Assembly: GCF_049808615.1 (NCBI RefSeq)
Contig: NZ_JBNCAN010000034.1
Span: 1 to 39,792 of the forward strand
Source of the DNA: Modicisalibacter sp049808615
GTDB lineage: Bacteria > Pseudomonadota > Gammaproteobacteria > Pseudomonadales > Halomonadaceae
Direction: 5' to 3'
DNA: 39,792 nucleotides
This document shows, one piece after another, positions 30,354-38,646 of this stretch; within the stretch, counting starts at the first letter, position 1; each line of letters begins with the position of its first letter. Position numbers and translations under genes: made by a program. The notes below the pieces were generated by a model that was not told the DNA's origin, searched no databases, and saw nothing but the letters and a program-made list of their open reading frames with translations.

Positions 30354-31667
30354 TTGAATATTCTCATGTTTACCAATACCTACCGACCTATCGTGGGAGG
30401 GGTAAGCGAGTCGGTACAACGGCTCAAGACTCGCTTGCAGGCGGAAGGGCATCGGGTGTTGGTGGTGGCGCCCAAACTGGAAGGACAGCCACTTCATGAG
30501 GCGGACGTCATTCGCGTTGCGGCGGTACAGCATTTCAATGGCAGTGACTTTTCGTTACCGGTACCGATCCCCGGCCAGCTCTACGAGGCCATCGAAGCCT
30601 TCGAACCGGATATCGTGCATTCGCATCATCCCTTTTTGCTGGGTGACACCGCTGCTCGCGCGGCGGAAACCTATAGCCTGCCGCTGATCTTCACCCACCA
30701 TACGCTTTATGAACATTACACCCACTATGTGCCGGGCAACTCGCCGCGCATGCAGCGTTTTGCGGTAGCACTACCCACCGAATACACCAAACTATGCGAT
30801 GCGGTGATTGCCCCCAGTGAAAGCGTGCGTGAGCTCATGCTGCAGCGCGGGGCCAACGATGCCATCTACGTTGTCCCGAGTGGAGTCGATACCCGGCGCT
30901 TTTCGCGCGGCGACGGTGCTTGGCTGCGGCAACGTATGAGAATCGCCGAGGATGCCTATGTAGTAGGTCATGTCGGCAGGCTAGCGCGGGAGAAGAATCT
31001 GCCGTTTCTGGCCGACGCCGTGGCACGCTTGCTGGTGGCGGAACCTAAGGCGCACTTTTTGATCGTGGGTGATGGTGATGCCCGTCTGGCAATGCATGAG
31101 GTTGCAGTAAGTGCTGGCGTTGCCGATCGCTTTCATTTCGCCGGCAAGTTGCACGACCAGACACTGATCGATGCCTATCATGCCATGGACGTGTTTGCCT
31201 TCGCATCTCACAGTGAGACTCAGGGCATGGTCTTGGTCGAAGCAATGGCCGCCGGTTTGCCGGTGGTGGCGATCAATGCCCCCGGCGTGCGGGAGGTGCT
31301 GAAAAACGCCGAGAATGGCTATATGCTTGCCGGTAATGATGCCCAAGCACTTGCCATGGCATTGAATAATCTACAGGAAAAGGCGCATCGTAATCGGTTG
31401 CGAGAAGGGGCGCTGAAGACAGCAAAAGCCTTCGACGAGGGCTGTTGTGCGCTTCGCTGTCTCGAGGTCTATCGCCGTGCCATTGCCGCCGGGGGACCAA
31501 TAAGTCATGCCGATCAGGATGCCTGGGAGCGGGCGCGAGCGCGTTTGGGCGCGGAATGGCAGATGCTGCGGCATCGCGGGCGCGTACTGCGTTCCGTCTT
31601 TCAGGATCAGCCCATGCTGGGCTTGATCAATCCTGCCGATGAAGAACCCGAAGCGTTTCAGAAATGA
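30354..31667 (+). CDS. GT4-family glycosyltransferase
   Basis: 437 aa, starting with TTG at 30354, which has AGGGAG seven bases upstream; an ATG at 30350 is out of frame. The N-terminal domain has MFTNTYRPIVGGVSESVQRL with the GG loop, and HSHHPFLLG. The C-terminal domain has VGHVGRLAREKNLPFL and the E-x7-E nucleotide-sugar motif in SETQGMVLVEAMAAGLPVV (about residues 288-296). It resembles retaining GT4 enzymes that glycosylate diacylglycerol or phospholipid head groups, but the acceptor cannot be read. A ~60-residue Arg-rich C-terminal extension follows the catalytic domain. Convergent with the TVP38-like gene 10 bp away. Confidence 0.85.
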   Translation: MNILMFTNTYRPIVGGVSESVQRLKTRLQAEGHRVLVVAPKLEGQPLHEADVIRVAAVQHFNGSDFSLPVPIPGQLYEAIEAFEPDIVHSHHPFLLGDTAARAAETYSLPLIFTHHTLYEHYTHYVPGNSPRMQRFAVALPTEYTKLCDAVIAPSESVRELMLQRGANDAIYVVPSGVDTRRFSRGDGAWLRQRMRIAEDAYVVGHVGRLAREKNLPFLADAVARLLVAEPKAHFLIVGDGDARLAMHEVAVSAGVADRFHFAGKLHDQTLIDAYHAMDVFAFASHSETQGMVLVEAMAAGLPVVAINAPGVREVLKNAENGYMLAGNDAQALAMALNNLQEKAHRNRLREGALKTAKAFDEGCCALRCLEVYRRAIAAGGPISHADQDAWERARARLGAEWQMLRHRGRVLRSVFQDQPMLGLINPADEEPEAFQK

Positions 31668-31677
31668 GGGCCGCTGG

Positions 31678-32364
31678 TTATCCGCGGCGCGTTTCTTGTT
31701 TGCGCATGCTGTAACGTTTCAACCCGATCAGCACCAGGGTTGCGAGGACGATACCACCCAGAGCGAACAGTAATTCAGTTCGATTCTCCGCGGCGATCAA
31801 CGAGCCCAGTTGGCTACCAAGCAAGGAAATCCCGAGCAGCCCCGGAATGATGCCGATGAACGATCCCAGCATGTAATCGCGAAATTTGAGATGAAAGGCG
31901 CCGGCCATCATGTTGGTCAAGGTGAAGGGCGCCAGGGGCAGCAGATTAATCAGCGTCATGGTTCGGATACCACGACCTGCCAGAAGCCGAGCAATCTTGT
32001 TTAGCCGCTCCCCCCCGTGACGTAACAGCGCCTCGCGACCCAGCCGCCGACCCAGCCAGAAAGTGACGGCTGAAGTCACCAGACTGCCGACCATGGCATA
32101 GCCGAACCCCCACCAGGGGCCGAACAGCAGGCCCGTCACAGCCACCAGAATGCTCAGTGGAAACATCACCAGCGAGGCGCCGACATAGACAGCGGTCACT
32201 ACCAGTATCGCGAGGGGAGAATTCCGCCAGGCCAGAGTGTAATCGATGAGGCCATACAGGCGTTCAGCGCTTAGCACGTCGTGCATGGCCAGCCATTGCC
32301 ACAGCAGGCCCAGGCTGGCCAGCACGACCAACAGCGTAATAACGATAACCAGCGGGCGAGACAT
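31678..32364 (-). CDS. TVP38/TMEM64 (VTT-domain) inner-membrane protein
   Basis: 228 aa with about five hydrophobic segments. Family landmarks are YVGASLVMFPLSILVAVTGLLFGPWWGF, a short loop FWLGRRLGREAL, and LLPLAPFTLTNMMAGAFHLKFRDYMLGSFIGIIPG, with the paired G-F/G-x-x-P re-entrant regions of VTT (DedA-related) proteins. Members are thought to move lipids or ions across the membrane. The ribosome site is weak. The function is not assigned. Confidence 0.85.
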   Translation of the reverse strand: MSRPLVIVITLLVVLASLGLLWQWLAMHDVLSAERLYGLIDYTLAWRNSPLAILVVTAVYVGASLVMFPLSILVAVTGLLFGPWWGFGYAMVGSLVTSAVTFWLGRRLGREALLRHGGERLNKIARLLAGRGIRTMTLINLLPLAPFTLTNMMAGAFHLKFRDYMLGSFIGIIPGLLGISLLGSQLGSLIAAENRTELLFALGGIVLATLVLIGLKRYSMRKQETRRG

Positions 32365-32440
32365 GACGATAGAAGGATCCGCTCATGGAAGTCGCGCCTA
32401 GGATACGCGTACCCTGCACGCCGGCCAATGCTTGCGTGGA

Positions 32441-33625
32441 TCATATCCGGCGTTTTAATACTCGAAGCCGCGATTCGAGCATGTCCATGTCCAGATAGGT
32501 GCCCTGCAAATGGCGCTTGCCAGTGTTGGGATCGAAGGCGCGACGACCATGCAGTACTCGGCGATTGTCGAAAGCGACCATCTGGCCCTGGTCGAGAGCG
32601 AATTCGATCTGATGGCGCGGATCGTGCAGCAATTGCCAGAACCGGCGATAGGCGGCGTACCAGGCATTAATCTTGTCCAGCGGTAAACGCAGGGTATCGC
32701 GAATCCAGTTGTTGAAACGGATCTCCTTCAGTTGGCCCTCATCATCCAGTTCGATGATCGGCGCGCGGGTGGCGATGTCCTGTTCCTCATCCTGAAAACG
32801 AAAATCGATGGAGGTTTTGCTGAGGATACGAAAGGCCTCTGGTGCTTCCTTGCGTAGTTCCTCAGCCACCGCAAAACCATCGGCGAAGATCGATTCGCCA
32901 CCCTCGGCTTCGTTCTGCAGGCAGTACAGCAACTGGATATCCGGCGGCTGGCGCCAGTTGGGGAGGTCACTGTGCAGCGCCAGAGCAATTGCCGTGTAAG
33001 CTGCGTTGTTGGGATTGGGTTTGGAATACACATCGAAGCGTGCGCCGAAATTGGTGGGCCGCATGGGACCGATGCGTGTCGCGATACGACTGACTTCCTC
33101 ATCGGCCAGGGGGCCTTCGTCGAGCAGTACCAGGCCGTCGCGCAGTAACGCCTCAAGCCATTGGTGTTCACCGTCTGGCGTCATGAAATCGGCGTGAGTG
33201 ACATGCGCCGGCGTGAAGTTTGCGGACCAGGGACGCCGAATTCGGGTCAGCTCGCTGGCAAGATCGGTGTCGTTATCGGGGCGTCTTTGGTGCAGCCATA
33301 CCGAATCGAAGAGGCTGACATGACCATCGGTCCACTTTAAGCGAAGGCCTCCTTCGACCAGTGTTGTCTGAGGTGCTTCATCGATATCCGCTAGCGGTAC
33401 GAACAGGCGCTCCCGGGTCAATGGATGGCGACAACGGGTGCAAGGGCAATGATCGCGCAGCCATAGCAGGGGAAAAGATGCCCGACTGCCATCGTGCCAA
33501 TTCAGCACGACGCAGTTGTCGGCTATCGCGGCATCGACAAGCGACGGGCCTTTCGTATGGGGTGATAGCTCACCCATGTCGATGGAGTGCTGACCGGTGT
33601 TCGATTCGGCGAGGGTAGTGCTCAT
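32441..33625 (-). CDS. Gamma-butyrobetaine dioxygenase-like Fe(II)/2-oxoglutarate enzyme
   Basis: 394 aa. The N-terminal DUF971 zinc domain shows C60-x-C62-x2-C65 (DHCPCTRC) with His102 as likely fourth ligand, as in gamma-butyrobetaine dioxygenase. The TauD-like catalytic domain has HSD (His218, Asp220) and the distal His359 in RRVLHGRRAF, with the nearby Arg for 2-oxoglutarate. The length agrees with the BBOX family, which hydroxylates gamma-butyrobetaine to carnitine or acts on related trimethylammonium compounds. In halophiles it could belong to carnitine/betaine metabolism. Divergent from a LysR gene 117 bp away, which probably regulates it. Confidence 0.85.
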   Translation of the reverse strand: MSTTLAESNTGQHSIDMGELSPHTKGPSLVDAAIADNCVVLNWHDGSRASFPLLWLRDHCPCTRCRHPLTRERLFVPLADIDEAPQTTLVEGGLRLKWTDGHVSLFDSVWLHQRRPDNDTDLASELTRIRRPWSANFTPAHVTHADFMTPDGEHQWLEALLRDGLVLLDEGPLADEEVSRIATRIGPMRPTNFGARFDVYSKPNPNNAAYTAIALALHSDLPNWRQPPDIQLLYCLQNEAEGGESIFADGFAVAEELRKEAPEAFRILSKTSIDFRFQDEEQDIATRAPIIELDDEGQLKEIRFNNWIRDTLRLPLDKINAWYAAYRRFWQLLHDPRHQIEFALDQGQMVAFDNRRVLHGRRAFDPNTGKRHLQGTYLDMDMLESRLRVLKRRI

Positions 33626-33742
33626 CGGAACCTCTGGTTGGACGATCGTGAGAGTATGACGAGTAACGAAGGTCTCCCAGAGTGTCGCCTGTACGAGGCC
33701 GTGACAAATGATTAATCTGGGGGCTATGACCCAGCTCAGCTT

Positions 33743-34639
33743 ATGGCACCCTTTTCCATGAACTCGTTACCCCCTATTCTCTGGATGCAAGCCTTCGAGG
33801 CTGCTGCTCGTACGCTGAGTTTTACGCGGGCAGGGCAAGAGCTGGGCGTGACCCAGTCGGCGGTCAGTCAGCGCATCCGCCTGCTCGAGGACCGGTTGGG
33901 TCAGCAACTCTTTGTGCGTTATCCGCGAAGTCTGGCACTGACGCCTGCTGGTCAGGCGTGGTTGCCCAGTGTGCAAGAGGCCTTCTCCCGATTGCTCGAA
34001 GGTACGGTGGAAGTCTTCGGATCTCACCCAGAAGCCGCGGTCACGCTACGTGTCACGCCGGTCATTCAGCAGATATGGCTGGCGCCGCGCTTGGTGGATT
34101 TCCATGCTCGTCATGCGGATGTCGTGGTGCATGTGGTCAGCGCGATCTGGCGCGAGGATTTTGGTGTGGAGGGGGCGGACATAGAAATTCGTTATGGGCT
34201 CGGCGATTGGGAAGGGGTTGAGCTTCTGACGCTGGGCCACGAGGCAATGGTGCCCGTTTGTTCACCTGAGTTGGCGGAGCGTTTGCACTCTCCAGAAGAT
34301 CTCGCAGGCGAAACCCTGTTGCATGCACCGGGGTTTGCGGTGGGCTGGTCGGCCTGGCTGGAGGAGGCGGGGGTGGCAGGGCTTGACCGGCAGTGTCGGG
34401 CGTTATCCTGCGATAGTCAGATCATGACGCTAACGCTTGCAGCGCAAGGTGGTGGAGTGGCCTTGATTCATCATGGCCTGTTGGGTGAGCGAGACGACTT
34501 GGTAGCGCCATTCGAGCACCGTGCGCCTACAGAGGAGCGCTTCTGGCTGGTGCGACCGATACGACAAGTACATCGCCCAGAGGCGGTGCTACTGTGGGAA
34601 TGGTTGAGCAACTCGGCGAACTCGGAGATAAAAAAATGA
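33743..34639 (+). CDS. LysR-family regulator, GcvA-like
   Basis: 298 aa; a second ATG at 33758 (MNSLPPILWMQAFEA) gives 293 aa and matches the family start better, but neither has a strong ribosome site. The N-terminal helix-turn-helix is AARTLSFTRAGQELGVTQSAVSQ. The C-terminal domain resembles GcvA-type regulators (EIRYGLGDWEGVELL and VALIHHGLL). It is divergent from the butyrobetaine dioxygenase-like gene, a common arrangement for a regulator and its target. The last codons overlap the start of a small exported-protein gene (ATGA). Confidence 0.85.
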   Translation: MAPFSMNSLPPILWMQAFEAAARTLSFTRAGQELGVTQSAVSQRIRLLEDRLGQQLFVRYPRSLALTPAGQAWLPSVQEAFSRLLEGTVEVFGSHPEAAVTLRVTPVIQQIWLAPRLVDFHARHADVVVHVVSAIWREDFGVEGADIEIRYGLGDWEGVELLTLGHEAMVPVCSPELAERLHSPEDLAGETLLHAPGFAVGWSAWLEEAGVAGLDRQCRALSCDSQIMTLTLAAQGGGVALIHHGLLGERDDLVAPFEHRAPTEERFWLVRPIRQVHRPEAVLLWEWLSNSANSEIKK

Positions 34640-34965
34640 CATTTATATCACAGGTCGCTCGACGTTTCGGCGGCCCTATCGTCGTAATGGGGTGGGGGAT
34701 GCTGGGATCGCTTAGCCAAGTATCCGCCGATGAGGTTGGGCGTGGCGATCATGGCTATTCCTGGCAGAGCGATATCGAGATCGTCATCGATGGTTCGCGC
34801 CTCATGACGACACCCTCCGAACGTGAGAGAAGCGAGGACGATAATGAGTCCGGTCCGAGCATCTGTCATCAGGCCGATGGCACGACCTGGTCGACCCGTG
34901 CTCAGAAGTGCCCGGAATCGATACCACCCGAGCGTTCGCAGGTCTGGTCCACCTCACCGGAGTGA
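34636..34965 (+). CDS. Small exported protein of unknown function
   Basis: 109 aa from the ATG at 34636, which overlaps the upstream LysR stop in an ATGA; GGAG lies 8 nt before it. The first ~30 residues form a signal peptide (hydrophobic GGPIVVMGWGMLGSLSQVSA, likely cleavage after VSA). The mature part is ~78 residues, acidic to neutral, rich in Ser, Glu and Arg, with two cysteines (SICHQ and KCPES) that could form a disulfide. It does not resemble a family I recognise. The 3' end overlaps the convergent mtfA gene by 12 nt. Translational coupling suggests it is a real gene, with moderate confidence. Confidence 0.55.
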   Translation: MTFISQVARRFGGPIVVMGWGMLGSLSQVSADEVGRGDHGYSWQSDIEIVIDGSRLMTTPSERERSEDDNESGPSICHQADGTTWSTRAQKCPESIPPERSQVWSTSPE

Positions 34966-35763
34966 GTCGACGAGGCCCGTGTTAGGTAGACGTTCTAGCG
35001 GCGATTGACGGAAATAGTGCTCGAGCAAGGCGTAGAGTTCGGGGTAGGCGTCGGCCAGTACCTGCGGTGCGGTGAAAAAATACTCGCAGCACACGGCGAA
35101 ACATTCGCCGGGATGGCTCGCTGCATAATCGTCGATGGGCGGCGATTTCCCTCGCTCGAGGTGATCCTGCAGATCGTTCCAGACGGCGGTGAACACTCGA
35201 TGCCACTGCGTGGCCGACATATCCGCCGGCAACGGCGGGAAGCCATCGGCATCCTGAGAGTTGCCCATGTCGAGTTTATGGGCAAATTCGTGAATGATCA
35301 CATTGAAGCCGCTCCAGTCACCGCTGGCCATGGTATCGGCCAGCGATAGTACCACCGGACCCTGATACCAAGTCTCCCCGACTCGCTCGTCCTGGTACTC
35401 ATGCACTACGCCAGCCTCGTCCATGTCGTTTGCCTGGCGTCGAAAGACGTCCGGCAGCAACAGGACTTCGTGCACGTTGGCGAATGCATCAAAGGCATCC
35501 GCGTCGTCCCAACCCAAGGTCAGCAGTCCGGCCTGGGCGAACAATCCAAGCCGGGAGGGGAGATCGAGTTCGCTCTCTTCAGGAATCGACAGGCGCTTTT
35601 TGTGCAGCAAATGCCAGGCACGTTGCCCCAAACGCAGCGCCTCGACGTCACTCAGTGAACGAATCAGCGGCAATCGCGAGCGTGCTTCCTGCCAGGCTTG
35701 ATCGGGAAACGGATGGCGGACGGCGAAACGGTCGGCCCGCCAGCGATGCCACCAGCGCAGCAT
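34954..35763 (-). CDS. mtfA: MtfA-like zinc peptidase
   Basis: 269 aa, the normal MtfA length. The zinc site is HEFAH (His158, Glu159, His162) with a likely third ligand Glu227 in CEYFF. The conserved VVLSLADTM and NVIIHEFAHKLDMGNSQDADGFPPLP surround it. In E. coli MtfA is a cytoplasmic aminopeptidase that binds the glucose regulator Mlc. Halomonads lack a typical enteric Mlc-PTS circuit, so another role is possible. It starts 8 bp after the GNAT-nitrilase gene, so they are probably co-transcribed. Confidence 0.9.
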   Translation of the reverse strand: MLRWWHRWRADRFAVRHPFPDQAWQEARSRLPLIRSLSDVEALRLGQRAWHLLHKKRLSIPEESELDLPSRLGLFAQAGLLTLGWDDADAFDAFANVHEVLLLPDVFRRQANDMDEAGVVHEYQDERVGETWYQGPVVLSLADTMASGDWSGFNVIIHEFAHKLDMGNSQDADGFPPLPADMSATQWHRVFTAVWNDLQDHLERGKSPPIDDYAASHPGECFAVCCEYFFTAPQVLADAYPELYALLEHYFRQSPLERLPNTGLVDSLR

Positions 35764-35771
35764 GGCGGCTG

Positions 35772-37334
35772 TTAACTCTCTTCCTGCCGGCTACCGGACT
35801 TCCAGGACCAGTCCCGTAGGCGTAGATCGAACAGATCCTTGCGCCGATCCTTCAAGTTGGTGACCGAGCCCTCCGAGCGCACCACCTTGAGCCGCGTCAG
35901 ATCCAGATCGGAAAAGATTACCATCTCGGTATTCGGCGTGGATTCCGAGAGCACCGCATCGTGAGGGAAGGCGAAGTCCGAGGGCGAGAACACCGACGAC
36001 TGGGCGTACTGGATATCCAGGTTCTCGATTGACGGCACGTTGCCCACGCTGCCGCACAGCACCACATAGCATTCGTTCTCGATGGCCCGCGCCTGAGCAC
36101 AGTGGCGCACCCGCAGGTAACTGTTCTTGGTGTCGGTCCAGAACGGTACGAACAAAATGTCCATGTCCTGTTCGGCGAGCAGTCGCGGCAATTCGGGAAA
36201 TTCGACGTCATAGCAGATCAGGATACCCACTCGCCCGGCGTCGGTATCGAAGACCTGGAGTTCGTCGCCGCCTTCCACGACCCAGTCACGGCGCTCCTGA
36301 GGCGTGATGTGCAGCTTGGACTGACGCTCGGTGCTGCCATCGCGATGGCAGAGGTACGACACGTTGTAGAGCCGGCCGTTTTCGCCCACTTCCATCATCG
36401 AGCCGGCCACGATGTTGATATTGTAGGAGACCGCCATGCGCGAGATTTCGGTCTTGAAGCGCTCAGTGAAACCGGCGAGAAAGTGAATCGCCTGTACCTG
36501 ATCGGATTGATCGGTCAAGCCCATCAGCGGCGTATTGAACAGCTCGGGAAACACCACGAAATCACTTTGGTAATCGGCGACTGCATCGACGAAATACTCA
36601 ACCTGTTGCAACACCGATTCCACCGAGGCGAATTCGCGCATCTGCCACTGTACCGCACCGACCCGCACCTGTGTCTTGCGGGTCTCGAGTATCCGTTCGG
36701 CGGGTTCGTAGAGAATGTTATTCCACTCCAGGAGCGTCGCATAGCCCTGGGATTTTTCGTCTTCCGGCAGGTATTTACGCAGCAACCGCTTGACCAGAAA
36801 GTCGTTGGCCAGTTGGAAGGATAGAATGGGATCGTGAATTTCCTTGCGCGCCACGGCGTCCAGATAGGCGCTGGGCGACATCTCGTCGGCATACAGATGG
36901 TAGTTAGGGATGCGCCCACCGGCGAGAATCGCCCGAAGGTTCATCGAACGGCACAGGTCCTTGCGCGCTTCATAGAGGCGGCGTCCCAGGCGATGCCCGC
37001 GATAGGCCGGATCGATCAGCACATCCAGGCCGTAGATGGCGTCGCCATCTGCCGCGTTGAGAATGACCTCGCGGTGACCGATCAGATCGTCGTATTTGTG
37101 CGGATTGGAGAACCCTTCGTAATCCACCAGGGCGGTCAATGCCACCCCGACGATGCGCTCGTCATCCTCGATGATGATCTGACCATCGGGAAACTCGCTG
37201 ATCAGCTTGTCGATGGTGAGCTTGGACCAGGCGCCTCCGATATCGTCGTAGATACTATCCATCAGTACCTTGAGCTGGGGATAATCCTCCGGGGCCAGGT
37301 TGCGCAAGTTGAGATGAAGATCGTCTAGGGACAT
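35772..37334 (-). CDS. GNAT acetyltransferase-carbon-nitrogen hydrolase fusion protein
   Basis: 520 aa. Residues 1-215 form a GNAT-like domain (GLDVLIDPAYRGHRLGRRLYEARKDL, about 102-127, carries the acetyl-CoA loop). Residues 222-520 form a nitrilase-superfamily domain with the complete Glu-Lys-Cys triad: Glu264 in FPELF, Lys340 in RQSKLHITPQE, Cys374 in LICYDVEFPE. This two-domain layout is a known, widely conserved protein of unknown substrate, presumed to hydrolyse an amide. AAGGA lies about 12 nt before the ATG, a long spacing. Probably in one operon with mtfA downstream. Confidence 0.9.
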   Translation of the reverse strand: MSLDDLHLNLRNLAPEDYPQLKVLMDSIYDDIGGAWSKLTIDKLISEFPDGQIIIEDDERIVGVALTALVDYEGFSNPHKYDDLIGHREVILNAADGDAIYGLDVLIDPAYRGHRLGRRLYEARKDLCRSMNLRAILAGGRIPNYHLYADEMSPSAYLDAVARKEIHDPILSFQLANDFLVKRLLRKYLPEDEKSQGYATLLEWNNILYEPAERILETRKTQVRVGAVQWQMREFASVESVLQQVEYFVDAVADYQSDFVVFPELFNTPLMGLTDQSDQVQAIHFLAGFTERFKTEISRMAVSYNINIVAGSMMEVGENGRLYNVSYLCHRDGSTERQSKLHITPQERRDWVVEGGDELQVFDTDAGRVGILICYDVEFPELPRLLAEQDMDILFVPFWTDTKNSYLRVRHCAQARAIENECYVVLCGSVGNVPSIENLDIQYAQSSVFSPSDFAFPHDAVLSESTPNTEMVIFSDLDLTRLKVVRSEGSVTNLKDRRKDLFDLRLRDWSWKSGSRQEES

Positions 37335-37466
37335 GGGCGTCAGGGATCCTTGGTCAGGAGAAATAATGCCCTGATGGTAACATGCGCCAGCCTGTTGGCA
37401 GGACGCAGACGAGCCGTAAACGACAAGAAACGGTCACGGCGTTGTCTCCTCCGGTACCGATGAAAC

Positions 37467-38627
37467 CTATTCGCCGACCCACTCCTTGTTCAAGGTGCGT
37501 GCCTCCGGATCGTAGCGGTAGACAGTGATGCCGCCATCGTCGTGGTGGCCGGTCACCAGTACCTTGGCCTGGGGCGAGGTAGCGATGCTCAGGCTGCGCA
37601 GGTAGGAGGCGGTAGAGGGGTGCGGATCGTCGCCGAGGTCGAAGTATTTCTGCGGCCAGGGATTGCCTGCTTCGAACAGCGCAACCCAGTGGGAGCGATA
37701 ACCGAAGCGCAGGAATTCCTGGCTGTCGTTGATGAAGGCCAGGGCGACGGTGGTGTCCGTATAATCTTCCGGGGCTGATATGAGCCGGCTGTCATCCCAT
37801 TTCCTTGGATCGCCTACCGGAAGTTTAGAATCCCTTTTAAAGACGCCTAGTCCGCTGGCTGCCATATCGAAGCTTTCCTCAGGTGCTTGCGTATTCCAGA
37901 ATAATCCAATGGTATTCTCATCACCCGTGACGACCCATTGCCCGTCGGGACTGATGGCAGCATCGACCTTGACGTTATTTCCAGGTAATTGTGCGATAGG
38001 TTTAAGCGTCTCAATATCCCAGAGAAAGACCCCTCCGTAATTGCCGAACGATTGGCCTTTCACGATAGGAGGATGCTTCTCGAGATCGAAGCGCTCGCGA
38101 TTGTCGTAGCCAGCCGTAGTGAATAGGCCACGCTCCTCCGACAGACTGATATGCAGCAACTTGCCTGCACTCACGACACCGGGGACATCTCCATCGCTAA
38201 GGATGGTCTGCATGGCGTTGCCATGCCCGTGGAAAAGATTCCACTCGTCATCGGAAGCAATATAGTGCTCGAGCGAGGTATTCATGACGTGGCCATAGGT
38301 GGGGAAGTGTGCGAATTGTTGGAGCACTTCACCATCGATCGTTTGCACCCGTACCTTATTGTCGAGATCCTGCCACAGGAAAGCATCACGCTCGTGGATA
38401 AAATAGGCGCTGTAGATATTGGCGTTGGTCGAGAGAATCTTGCGCTGACGTTGCTCCAGATCCCAGAGCACGAGATGCTTGGAAAGGTGCGTGCTGATCG
38501 CATAGCGGCCATCGCTGGAGATGCCCAGCACCATGACAGGGCCTAGCTTCCCACTTGGCTGAGAACTGGATGAGGCGCAAGCCGTCAGCATCAAGATGAC
38601 GGCTAGCGCTAACGCAGTCCTGATCAT
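37467..38627 (-). CDS. Lipoprotein with WD40/propeller-like repeats
   Basis: 386 aa from the ATG at 38627. The signal peptide MIRTALALAVILMLTAC ends in a lipobox (LTAC). Repeated beta-propeller-like blades can be seen: MVLGISSDGRYAISTHLSKHLVLWDLE, GGVFLWDIETLKPIAQL, AAISPDGQWVVTGDENTIGLFWN and SIATSPQAKVLVTGHHDDGGITVYRYD. An in-frame TTG at 38660 lies upstream of the signal peptide and is rejected. The gene follows the alpha/beta hydrolase with a 19-bp gap and has visibly lower GC in places (37,800-38,150) than its surroundings. It may be an envelope-anchored partner, possibly immunity protein, of the hydrolase; this is inferred from order only. Confidence 0.75.
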   Translation of the reverse strand: MIRTALALAVILMLTACASSSSQPSGKLGPVMVLGISSDGRYAISTHLSKHLVLWDLEQRQRKILSTNANIYSAYFIHERDAFLWQDLDNKVRVQTIDGEVLQQFAHFPTYGHVMNTSLEHYIASDDEWNLFHGHGNAMQTILSDGDVPGVVSAGKLLHISLSEERGLFTTAGYDNRERFDLEKHPPIVKGQSFGNYGGVFLWDIETLKPIAQLPGNNVKVDAAISPDGQWVVTGDENTIGLFWNTQAPEESFDMAASGLGVFKRDSKLPVGDPRKWDDSRLISAPEDYTDTTVALAFINDSQEFLRFGYRSHWVALFEAGNPWPQKYFDLGDDPHPSTASYLRSLSIATSPQAKVLVTGHHDDGGITVYRYDPEARTLNKEWVGE

Positions 38628-38646
38628 TAGCAGCCCACGTCTGCAT

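Noticed and set aside
32441..33625. The dioxygenase as taurine dioxygenase TauD
   Set aside because: The N-terminal zinc-binding DUF971 domain with CxCxxC and the ~390 aa length match the gamma-butyrobetaine dioxygenase family, not the ~280 aa TauD.
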